The notes under the pieces: generated by a model
Database searches by the model: none
What the model was told of the DNA's origin: nothing
What the model saw: the letters and a program-made list of their open reading frames with translations, nothing else
Part shown: positions 35,150 to 41,763 of the stretch, piece by piece
How positions within the stretch are numbered: the stretch's first letter is position 1
Layout: each line of letters starts with the position of its first letter
Assembly (NCBI GenBank): GCA_049941595.1
Contig: JBNFNA010000002.1
Location: 62,001-126,000, forward strand
Reading direction: 5' to 3'
DNA: 64,000 bases
Origin: Pasteurella sp049941595
GTDB lineage: Bacteria > Pseudomonadota > Gammaproteobacteria > Enterobacterales > Pasteurellaceae
Position numbers and translations under genes: made by a program

Positions 35150-35212
35150 AAGATAAAAAAATGACCGCACTTTAGTTTATCAAGAGCTTATCAAGTGCGA
35201 TCATTTTTCTGA
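35150..35212. terminator. Terminator made from a USS and a decayed USS
   Basis: ATGACCGCACTT (35161-35172) pairs with AAGTGCGATCAT (35193-35204) with one mismatch, flanked by A and T tracts on both sides. It ends bcp (+) and purT (-), which converge. The right arm has G to A in the uptake core (AAGTGCGAT). Confidence 0.7.
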
Positions 35213-35221
35213 AAGTTTTGA

Positions 35222-36403
35222 TTAGAGGGTAATCTCTAATTTATCGTAAGCACGACGTGCTTTTTCTAACGCTGACTCCACCGATTCATCACGCGCTAAA
35301 ATCACGCCCATACGGCGGTGTCCATTCACTTCACCTTTACCGAATAAACGAATATTGGTATTTGGCTCGGCAAGTACTTCTGCCAAGTTGCCGAATTGAA
35401 CTTGATTTGATTGGCCTTCCACCACAATTGCTTTTGAGGCAGACGGGCTGATTAAGTTAATTTCAGGAATTGGCAATCCTAAAATCGCACGTGCGTGTAG
35501 TGCAAATTCAGATAATTCTTGTGAAATTAAAGTCACCATACCAGTATCGTGTGGACGTGGTGACACTTCGTTGAAAATCACATTATCACCACATACGAAC
35601 ATTTCCACTCCGAAAATACCACGACCGCCTAATGCGCCTGTAATTTTTTCTGCGATTGCCTGAGCTTTGGCTAATGCCACTTCTGACATTGCTTGTGGCT
35701 GCCAAGATTCTCGATAGTCTCCATCAATTTGAATATGACCGATCGGTGCTAAGAATGATGTGCCTTGAACATGACGTACTGTTAAAAGGGTAATTTCATA
35801 ATCAAATTTGACGAAACCTTCCACAATCACACGACCGCCGCCAGCACGGCCACCTTGCTGTGCATAATCCCACGCTTTTTGAATATCATCAGCGGATTTC
35901 AAAATGCTTTGTCCATGTCCAGAAGACGACATAATTGGTTTCACAACGCAAGGAATGCCAATTTTTTCCACCGCACTTTTAAAATCATCAAAGTTATCAA
36001 CAAATTGGTAATTTGAAGTCGGTAAACCTAATTCTTCCGCAGCTAAACGGCGAATACCTTCGCGGTTCATTGTTAATTGTGTTGCTTTTGCCGTTGGAAT
36101 CACATTAAAGCCCGCTTGCTCTAATTCAACTAACGTTGCTGTCGCAATCGCTTCCACTTCGGGCACGATATAATCTGGCTTTTCTTTTTCCACTAAAGCC
36201 TTTAATGCCTCGCCATCAAGCATTGAAATGGTATAAGCACGATGCGCAACTTGTTGTGCTGGTGCATTTTCATAGCGATCCACCGCAATGACTTCAACGC
36301 CTAAACGTTGTAGCTCGATCACGACTTCTTTACCTAACTCTCCCGAACCTAACATCATTACTTTGGTGGCTTTAGCTGTAAGTGCGGTACCAATTTTTGT
36401 CAT
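35222..36403 (-). CDS. purT: Formate-dependent GAR transformylase
   Basis: An ATP-grasp ligase that makes formyl-GAR from formate in purine synthesis, 393 residues. MMLGSGELGKEV (substrate phosphate loop, residues 15-26), CVVKPIMSSSGHGQS (ATP-binding), and VEMFVCGDNVIFNEVSPRPHDTG (metal and ATP site) are typical. AGAAGGAA precedes the ATG. The gene lies 38 bp after luxS on the same strand, so it may share the luxS transcript. Confidence 0.96.
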   Translation of the reverse strand: MTKIGTALTAKATKVMMLGSGELGKEVVIELQRLGVEVIAVDRYENAPAQQVAHRAYTISMLDGEALKALVEKEKPDYIVPEVEAIATATLVELEQAGFNVIPTAKATQLTMNREGIRRLAAEELGLPTSNYQFVDNFDDFKSAVEKIGIPCVVKPIMSSSGHGQSILKSADDIQKAWDYAQQGGRAGGGRVIVEGFVKFDYEITLLTVRHVQGTSFLAPIGHIQIDGDYRESWQPQAMSEVALAKAQAIAEKITGALGGRGIFGVEMFVCGDNVIFNEVSPRPHDTGMVTLISQELSEFALHARAILGLPIPEINLISPSASKAIVVEGQSNQVQFGNLAEVLAEPNTNIRLFGKGEVNGHRRMGVILARDESVESALEKARRAYDKLEITL

Positions 36404-36441
36404 TTTTATTTCCTTCTGGACGTTGTGTTTGTATAAATGGA

Positions 36442-36948
36442 TTAAGGATTTAATAATTTTTCATCAAGCAATAAATCGTCATTTTTATTGACGCCAACAC
36501 CACTTGCGAGCACATCTTTTGCAATTTGATGCGCATCAGATAAAGAATGTTCTTTATAAGAACCACATTGATATTCGTTTAACTCTGGAATTTGGCTTTG
36601 ATTTTCCACTTTCAATACATCGTGCATTGAAGCTAACCACGCCTCTGCCACTTGTTGCTCTGTTGGGGTACCGATTAACGACATATAAAAACCTGTGCGA
36701 CATCCCATTGGCGAAATATCAATAATTTCCACATTTTCGCTGTTTAAGTGATCACGCATAAAACCCGCAAATAAGTGTTCTAAGGTGTGAATACCTTGTG
36801 GCGAAAGAATGGCTTTATTTGGTGCACAAAAACGTAAATCAAACACCGTAATTTCATCACCTTTTGGTGTTTTCATAATTTTTGCAACACGCACCGCTGG
36901 CGCATTCATTCTTGTATGATCGACTTTGAAACTATCAAGTAATGGCAT
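36442..36948 (-). CDS. luxS: S-ribosylhomocysteine lyase LuxS
   Basis: Splits S-ribosylhomocysteine to homocysteine and DPD, the precursor of autoinducer-2. It has 168 residues. The iron or zinc ligands are His54 and His58 in HTLEHLF and Cys128 in EYQCGSYKEH; Glu57 and Cys83 (PMGCRTGF) are the catalytic acid/base pair. AAGGAAG is upstream of the ATG. The 193-bp gap to yqaA holds a plus-strand RNA candidate pointing away from luxS. Confidence 0.98.
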   Translation of the reverse strand: MPLLDSFKVDHTRMNAPAVRVAKIMKTPKGDEITVFDLRFCAPNKAILSPQGIHTLEHLFAGFMRDHLNSENVEIIDISPMGCRTGFYMSLIGTPTEQQVAEAWLASMHDVLKVENQSQIPELNEYQCGSYKEHSLSDAHQIAKDVLASGVGVNKNDDLLLDEKLLNP

Positions 36949-36996
36949 AATTCTTCCTTTTCATTTTTGTTTTGATTAAATTTTGACAAATTTATT

Positions 36997-37024
36997 GAAC
37001 TTTCTAAAAAACTGCTAGTCTTAA
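36997..37024 (+). promoter_or_regulatory. Sigma-E-like promoter for the RNA next to luxS
   Basis: GAACTT (36997-37002), a 16-base spacer, then TCTTAA (37019-37024) preceded by G. This fits the sigma-E pattern (ggAACtt ... gTCnnA), and TTGAACTT with 16 spacing equals the arrangement I recall for E. coli rpoH P3. An overlapping sigma-70 option is weaker: TTGACA (36983-36988), 16 bases, TAAAAA (37005-37010). The predicted start is near 37030. Confidence 0.6.
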
Positions 37025-37029
37025 ATTAC

Positions 37030-37104
37030 AGCAACTTGCAGTTGTTTTTAATAAAATTGGTTCCTTAGGTTATTTCACCACCCATCTTGGGTGGTGTTTT
37101 TTTT
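37030..37104 (+). ncRNA. Candidate small RNA, positional counterpart of MicA
   Basis: About 74 nt from a predicted start near 37030 to the last T of the terminator. The 5' part can form a small stem (CAAC, loop, GTTG at 37032-37044). An A/T-rich stretch follows that could bind Hfq, then a single-stranded GGTTCCTTAGG (37059-37069) that would pair with Shine-Dalgarno sequences, then the terminator stem. There is no ORF with a ribosome binding site. In E. coli the order is luxS(-), micA(+), gshA(-), yqaA(-), yqaB(-); here luxS(-), this RNA(+), yqaA(-), yqaB(-). Nucleotide similarity to MicA is not evident, so identity rests on position, strand, length and promoter type. Confidence 0.6.
37076..37104 (+). 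terminator. Intrinsic terminator of the candidate sRNA
   Basis: CACCACCC (37076-37083), loop ATCTT, GGGTGGTG (37089-37096), then eight T. On the minus strand there is no T run after the stem, so it serves a plus-strand transcript, and no plus-strand gene lies upstream. Confidence 0.9.
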
Positions 37105-37141
37105 ATGGCTAATGTCCAATTAGACCAATTTTCTTCACAAT

Positions 37142-37621
37142 TTAAAACAAGTTTATCGTTAAAAATAGCAAAAAAGCATAACGCACCATTTTCCCGCTCA
37201 AGATGAAAATAAATGACCAAAACGCATTTAATCGTAACCAGCCCGCAATGCCGCAAAATAAATCCCCTACCACAGGCAACCAGCTGAAAAACAGTGCCCA
37301 TACACCATAACGCTGTAATAATTTGACGGTTTTCTCAAAGCGAGGATTTTGTTGCTGTTTTTGTTGTGCTGTTGGCATTAAACGCCCAAGCCAGTAGGTT
37401 GTTAAACTGCCTAAGCTATTTCCTAACACAGCAATGGCAAATAAATGTGAAATCGAAGAATAAGAAATAGGATCGATTTGTTTAGTTAACAGTGCAACAA
37501 AAATCACTTCGGAATTACCAGGTAAAATTGTTGAACTGAGAAATGCACTGGCAAACATTATCCACAAATCATATTGAGGAAGAACACTCTCCCACCATTG
37601 TAATGAAAGCCAGTCCCACAT
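37142..37621 (-). CDS. yqaA: DedA-type inner membrane protein YqaA
   Basis: A 159-residue membrane protein of the SNARE-associated/VTT family. About four helices are seen. SSTILPGNSEVIFVALL (residues 29-45) and YGVWALFFSWLPVVGDLFCGIAGWLRL (about 104-130) carry the conserved Pro/Gly-rich re-entrant motifs of the family. It follows yqaB by 30 bp as in other gamma-proteobacteria. Lipid scrambling or transport is suggested for the family; the substrate here is unknown. Confidence 0.85.
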   Translation of the reverse strand: MWDWLSLQWWESVLPQYDLWIMFASAFLSSTILPGNSEVIFVALLTKQIDPISYSSISHLFAIAVLGNSLGSLTTYWLGRLMPTAQQKQQQNPRFEKTVKLLQRYGVWALFFSWLPVVGDLFCGIAGWLRLNAFWSFIFILSGKMVRYAFLLFLTINLF

Positions 37622-37651
37622 TTTTTATTCCACGCTCACGAAATGCTGCAC

Positions 37652-38251
37652 TTAGCCCGTAATTAAGGTTTCTGTACGCACATCAAAGGCGTGCATACCC
37701 GCAGCTAATGCCGCTTGAATACCAAAATCTGCATCTTCAAATACTAAGCATTTTTTCGCATCAACCTTGATTAATTCTGCACAACGTAAAAAGGTATCTG
37801 GTGCAGGCTTATGTTGTGCAACATCTTCTGAAGTGACGACTGCCCCAAAACAATGGGCAATTTCCAGTTTATTTAATAACTTATGCGTAATTTCTCGGTG
37901 AGATCCTGTGCCTAACGCCATCGGTTTCTTACCATAATAACGTCGCACAATATTAGCAGCTGGCAATAAAGTCGCTTCACTCAGAATTAAGGCTGTCCCA
38001 AACTGGCGTTTTAATATCATCACTTCTTTTAAGTGTTCCAACGGCATATTGGCTCTTGTCATCATTTCTTCAGCAATGGTTCGTAACGGTGCACCCGCTA
38101 ATTCGTACATTACCGTAGGCGATAAAGGATAGCCCATTTTTTCTGCCACCATCAACCACGCACGCTCGTGGCAAGGCATTGTATCAATCACCGTGCCGTC
38201 CATATCAAAAATTAATCCGGCATATTGCTCAAGAACCATTGAATCTAACAT
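37652..38251 (-). CDS. yqaB: HAD hydrolase, fructose-1-phosphate phosphatase-like YqaB
   Basis: A HAD-superfamily phosphatase of 199 residues (beta-phosphoglucomutase subgroup). Motif I is FDMDGTVIDTMP with the nucleophile Asp and acid/base Asp. Motif II is ALGTGSHRE, and motifs III-IV are HKPAPDTF and VFEDADFGIQAALAAGM. E. coli YqaB acts on fructose-1-phosphate and related sugars. I use the ATG ending at 38251, which has AAGAG six bases upstream. A GTG one codon earlier is possible. Confidence 0.88.
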   Translation of the reverse strand: MLDSMVLEQYAGLIFDMDGTVIDTMPCHERAWLMVAEKMGYPLSPTVMYELAGAPLRTIAEEMMTRANMPLEHLKEVMILKRQFGTALILSEATLLPAANIVRRYYGKKPMALGTGSHREITHKLLNKLEIAHCFGAVVTSEDVAQHKPAPDTFLRCAELIKVDAKKCLVFEDADFGIQAALAAGMHAFDVRTETLITG

Positions 38252-38372
38252 CACTCACTCTTTTTAAACATTAATGAAAAGTAGGCTTATTTTGCTATAA
38301 ATTTGTGATCTCTGCACTGTTTAATTTTTTCAAAGTAAGCTAGACTTCACTAGACTCAAATGAGAGGGCTGT

Positions 38373-38753
38373 ATGGATATTCAAGCACATTTAGAAATGT
38401 TACAAGTGCGAAAGTTAATTGATGAGAAAATCGTAGAAATTGTGTTCAAAACACAAACACATTTAGCAGAACATTGGCACGTCAACGTTGAAACATCACA
38501 AGTACAAACAATGCTGGTGCATTTAGCCAATGCACTCGGACGTATTAAACGACAACATTGTGCCTCGCCCTTGCATAAAGACTTCCAAAACAAGATTCAA
38601 AGTGCGGTCTGTTTTCCAATAGTTTCCGCAATACACCAAGAAATCCTTCAGCTTATTCCTTTCCCGATTCCTGCAAATGAACAAACGTATTTTCTCGCAA
38701 ATTATTATGCGTTGTTATTAGATCAGCCTGAAATTTTAGAGAAGTTAAAGTAA
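38373..38753 (+). CDS. Standalone PRD (PTS regulation domain) protein
   Basis: A soluble 126-residue protein that reads as a single PRD module. LVHLANALGRIKR (about residues 49-61) carries the conserved PRD His, and the C-terminal IVSAIHQEILQLIPFPIPANEQTYFLANYYALL matches the end of PRDs, where most copies have EigYLtlH. The second conserved His is replaced (LANYY). PRDs are normally phosphorylated by PTS proteins and sit in antiterminators or activators. Here there is no RNA- or DNA-binding domain and no PTS gene nearby. Small PRD-only families exist, but their function is not known to me. Divergent from yqaB, with GAGAGG before the ATG. Confidence 0.65.
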   Translation: MDIQAHLEMLQVRKLIDEKIVEIVFKTQTHLAEHWHVNVETSQVQTMLVHLANALGRIKRQHCASPLHKDFQNKIQSAVCFPIVSAIHQEILQLIPFPIPANEQTYFLANYYALLLDQPEILEKLK

Positions 38754-38841
38754 GAAAATGAAGTGAAATAAAAAGCCACAAAAAGAGACCGCACTTTTTC
38801 GCTAAAAATACGAAAAATAACAAATAACATTTAGAATTAAA

Positions 38842-38864
38842 AAGGAGAACTTTTAATGTGCTAA
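38842..38864 (+). other. Two-codon ORF behind a perfect Shine-Dalgarno
   Basis: AAGGAG at 38842-38847, eight bases, then ATG TGC TAA (38856-38864). It could be chance or the remnant of a lost gene between the PRD gene and the tRNA genes. The rest of 38754-38907 holds one USS and nothing else I can name. Confidence 0.25.
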
Positions 38865-38907
38865 AAATTGATTTAAAAATGGAATTTTTAAGATTTGTAA
38901 TTTGAAA

Positions 38908-38984
38908 TGGCGCACCCGAGAGGATTCGAACCTCTGACCGCTCGGTTCGTAGCCGAGTACTCTATCCAGCTGAGCTACGGGTGC
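38908..38984 (-). tRNA. tRNA-Arg(ACG), copy 2 of the operon
   Basis: Read on the minus strand: acceptor GCACCCG paired with CGGGTGC, discriminator G, encoded CCA at 38910-38908. The anticodon loop CTACGAA gives anticodon ACG (inosine-modified by TadA, reading CGU, CGC, CGA). It is identical to the copy 140 bp upstream, including the flank TTTGAAA after the CCA. Confidence 0.96.
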
Positions 38985-39047
38985 GTATATTTGATTCCAA
39001 TTTATTTACTTGCTTTAACCTTTTCAAATATTAGAGCCTATTTGAAA

Positions 39048-39124
39048 TGGCGCACCCGAGAGGATTCGAACCTCTGACCGCTCGGTTCGTAGCCGAGTAC
39101 TCTATCCAGCTGAGCTACGGGTGC
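39048..39124 (-). tRNA. tRNA-Arg(ACG), copy 1 of the operon
   Basis: Same sequence as the downstream copy: cloverleaf with acceptor GCACCCG, anticodon ACG and encoded CCA (39050-39048). It lies between tRNA-Ser and the second tRNA-Arg; the three are spaced 48 and 63 bp apart and likely processed from one transcript. Confidence 0.96.
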
Positions 39125-39172
39125 AGCACTGTTTTACGTTTGCCAATTTGACTAGGTAAAACCTTGAGTAAA

Positions 39173-39265
39173 TGGCGGTGAGAGAGGGATTCGAACCCTC
39201 GATAGAGTTTTTGACCCTATACTCCCTTAGCAGGGGAGCGCCTTCAGCCTCTCGGCCATCTCACC
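39173..39265 (-). tRNA. tRNA-Ser(GCT)
   Basis: A 93-nt class II tRNA with a long variable arm. The acceptor GGTGAGA pairs with TCTCACC, with encoded CCA. The anticodon loop CTGCTAA gives GCT, reading AGC and AGU. It is first in the tRNA operon, with a strong promoter just upstream. Confidence 0.96.
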
Positions 39266-39285
39266 GCAATCGGTTTGTGGGCGGT

Positions 39286-39313
39286 ATAATACGGTTTTAA
39301 AAAAATAAGTCAA
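39286..39313 (-). promoter_or_regulatory. Promoter of the tRNA-Ser/Arg/Arg operon
   Basis: On the minus strand TTGACT (39308-39313), a 16-base spacer and TATTAT (39286-39291) are followed by GC-rich ACCGCCC, a typical stable-RNA discriminator. The predicted start is about 12 bases before the tRNA-Ser 5' end. Confidence 0.75.
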
Positions 39314-39373
39314 ATCATTTTTTACAAAAAATTATTCGACTGAATGATTTTCCTACAAAAAAAGTAAAAAATC

Positions 39374-41389
39374 CTATTTTCCACGTAAAATCGCACGTAA
39401 GTTAGCCAATTGATTTGCGGTATTTTGTTTTTCTTGCTCCTTGCTCATTGCCGGCTTATCACGCGCCCATTGAATATCATCGGCAGGCAACTCTGCTAAA
39501 AAGCGGCTCGGTTCGGTTTTTAATATCTCACCAAACTGACGACGCTCTTTACACAATGAAAAACATAATGTTTGTTGTGCGCGAGTAATTCCTACATAAG
39601 CCAAACGGCGTTCTTCCTCCACATTGTCTTCATCAATGCTGGTTTGGTGAGGTAAAATGCCCTCTTCCATTCCAATCAAAAACACGTGCGGGAATTCCAA
39701 ACCTTTTGAAGCGTGTAACGTCATCAATTGCACTTGATCACTTTCCTCATCATCTTCACCACGCTCTAACATATCGCGCAACGTTAAACGAGTAACAACT
39801 TGATTTAAGCTCATCGGCTCATCAACATCATTTCCATTCAGCATATCTGCAACCCAGTCAAACAACGTTGCTACGTTTTTACTTTGCATTTTAGCCGCTT
39901 TTGGACTAGTTGCATATTCATAAAGATATTCTTCATAATGCAACTGAGCCAACATTGTACGAATGGCTCGAGCCGGTTCAGAACGCACCACTTCATCTGA
40001 CAAATTCACAATCCACTGCGCAAAATTTTGCAATGCATTGTAGGCTTTGGGCGTGATACGTTGGATAAGCTCAAAATCAAAAATCGCATCAAATAAACTC
40101 GTGTGTTTTTCTTGCGCTAACTCACCCAGCTTTTGCAAAGTGACAGTTCCAATTTCACGCTTTGGCGTGTTCACAATACGTAAAAATGCTGCATCATCAT
40201 CTTGATTCACCAACAAGCGCAAATACGCCATCATATCCTTAATTTCAGCACGCGAGAAAAATGAAGTCCCACCTGAAATTTTATAAGGAATACGGTTTTG
40301 CATTAGCACTTTTTCCAATAAACGCGATTGATGATTACCGCGATACAAAATCGCATAATCTTTATATTTGGTTTTCCGCATAAAACGATGTGCGATTAGC
40401 TCACCCACAACACGTTCTGCCTCATCATCCTCATTTTTTGCTTCCAGTACCTGTAACTTTTCACCCTCGCCCAAATTGGAAAACAATTTCTTATCGAACA
40501 CGTGTTCATTGTTATCAATCAAAATATTGGCACAATGTAAAATTCGGTGAGTTGATCGGTAATTTTGCTCAAGTTTAATCACTTCTAATTGCGGGAAGTC
40601 CGTTTTTAAGCGCATCATATTTTGCGGTCTAGCGCCACGCCACGAATAAATGGACTGGTCATCGTCACCCACCACTGTAAAGCAAGCTCGCTCGCCCACC
40701 AATAATTTGATCAATTCATATTGGCTGGTGTTGGTATCTTGATATTCGTCCACCAGTAAATAACGAATTTTCTGCTGCCATTTCGACCGCACTTCTTCGT
40801 TTTGCTTGAACAACAACGTCGGCAACATAATCAAATCGTCAAAATCCAACACATTGTAAGCACGAATCTGCTGGCTATAACGTTCATAACATTCTGCAAA
40901 AGTATGTTCTTTTGAATCTCTTGCTTGTGCCTTCGCTCTCTGTGGCGAAATCAGATCATTCTTCCAGTTGGAAATCGTTGAAATCAGCTGACGCAAAAGA
41001 TCTTTATCTTCCGAAAGCAAATCTGCGGTAAGCTCTTTAAGTAACGCAAGCTGATCGTGTTCATCAAACAACGTCATATTGGATTTAAAACCCAAATGTT
41101 TGTATTCACGCTTGATAATATCGAACCCTAACGTGTGAAAAGTTGACACAATCAGCCCACGACTCGCCTCTTTACCAATAGACTGAGCGACACGCTCTTT
41201 CATCTCACGTGCGGCTTTGTTAGTAAAGGTTACTGCAGCAATTTGACGTGGTAAATAACCACACTTTTCAACCAAATGTGCGATTTTATTAATGATAACG
41301 CGTGTTTTGCCAGAGCCAGCCCCTGCCAATACAAGACAAGGGCCAGTGACATATTCAACGGCTTGCTGTTGTTGTGAATTTAATTTCAT
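39374..41389 (-). CDS. rep: ATP-dependent DNA helicase Rep
   Basis: A 3'-5' superfamily 1 helicase that restarts stalled forks and displaces proteins ahead of replication. It has 671 residues (E. coli Rep 673). Walker A is LAGAGSGKT at 21-29, Walker B LLVDEYQDTN (about 212), motif III VVGDDDQSIYSWRGA, motif IV EQNYRS, motif V LMTLHASKGLEFPHVF and motif VI VGITRAQ. GGDD-like ERGEDDEESDQ replaces part of domain 2B. It begins eight bases after the stop of a small lipoprotein gene, with only a weak ribosome binding site. Confidence 0.96.
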   Translation of the reverse strand: MKLNSQQQQAVEYVTGPCLVLAGAGSGKTRVIINKIAHLVEKCGYLPRQIAAVTFTNKAAREMKERVAQSIGKEASRGLIVSTFHTLGFDIIKREYKHLGFKSNMTLFDEHDQLALLKELTADLLSEDKDLLRQLISTISNWKNDLISPQRAKAQARDSKEHTFAECYERYSQQIRAYNVLDFDDLIMLPTLLFKQNEEVRSKWQQKIRYLLVDEYQDTNTSQYELIKLLVGERACFTVVGDDDQSIYSWRGARPQNMMRLKTDFPQLEVIKLEQNYRSTHRILHCANILIDNNEHVFDKKLFSNLGEGEKLQVLEAKNEDDEAERVVGELIAHRFMRKTKYKDYAILYRGNHQSRLLEKVLMQNRIPYKISGGTSFFSRAEIKDMMAYLRLLVNQDDDAAFLRIVNTPKREIGTVTLQKLGELAQEKHTSLFDAIFDFELIQRITPKAYNALQNFAQWIVNLSDEVVRSEPARAIRTMLAQLHYEEYLYEYATSPKAAKMQSKNVATLFDWVADMLNGNDVDEPMSLNQVVTRLTLRDMLERGEDDEESDQVQLMTLHASKGLEFPHVFLIGMEEGILPHQTSIDEDNVEEERRLAYVGITRAQQTLCFSLCKERRQFGEILKTEPSRFLAELPADDIQWARDKPAMSKEQEKQNTANQLANLRAILRGK

Positions 41390-41397
41390 CGTATTCG

Positions 41398-41622
41398 TTA
41401 TTCAGATTCTTGCGCCCACACATAAGGCAACAGTGCGGAATCAAGTAAAAAAGATAAAGGCAAATCTAAGATAGGCAATCCCCATTTCTTTGCCATTTCA
41501 AAATCATATTTTGTGCCGGCATAGGCTGTATAGGGTTCTGTAGGGTCTAACAACTTCACCACAGTCCCACACCCCTGAAGCCCCCAAAGTGCGGTCAAAA
41601 TTAACAAAATTTTTTGCATCAT
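41398..41622 (-). CDS. Small YceK/YidQ-family lipoprotein
   Basis: A 74-residue lipoprotein. The signal peptide ends LQGCG, with lipobox Leu-Gln-Gly-Cys18. The mature part GTVVKLLDPTEPYTAYAGTKYDFEMAKKWG followed by LDLPLSFLLDSALLPYVW is the DUF1375 pattern of E. coli YceK and YidQ (small outer-membrane lipoproteins of unknown role). A USS overlaps the N-terminal codons. It is directly upstream of rep and probably in one transcript. The 140 bp between it and the CRISPR array show no gene. Confidence 0.8.
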   Translation of the reverse strand: MMQKILLILTALWGLQGCGTVVKLLDPTEPYTAYAGTKYDFEMAKKWGLPILDLPLSFLLDSALLPYVWAQESE

Positions 41623-41763
41623 CTCTGCCCATAAAAAAGATGGGCTAATAATATAAGCAATGCACAGAAAATGCGATAAGAAATTGATGGTGTTTGATTT
41701 GAGTTGATTGTTGATTAGAAAATGAAATAGGGATAAATTTGAGGTAGCAATTATTTGAAAAGT

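Noticed and set aside
37065..37301. Minus-strand 78-codon frame between luxS and yqaA
   Set aside because: It overlaps the yqaA 3' end and the sRNA terminator and has no ribosome binding site or protein-like composition.
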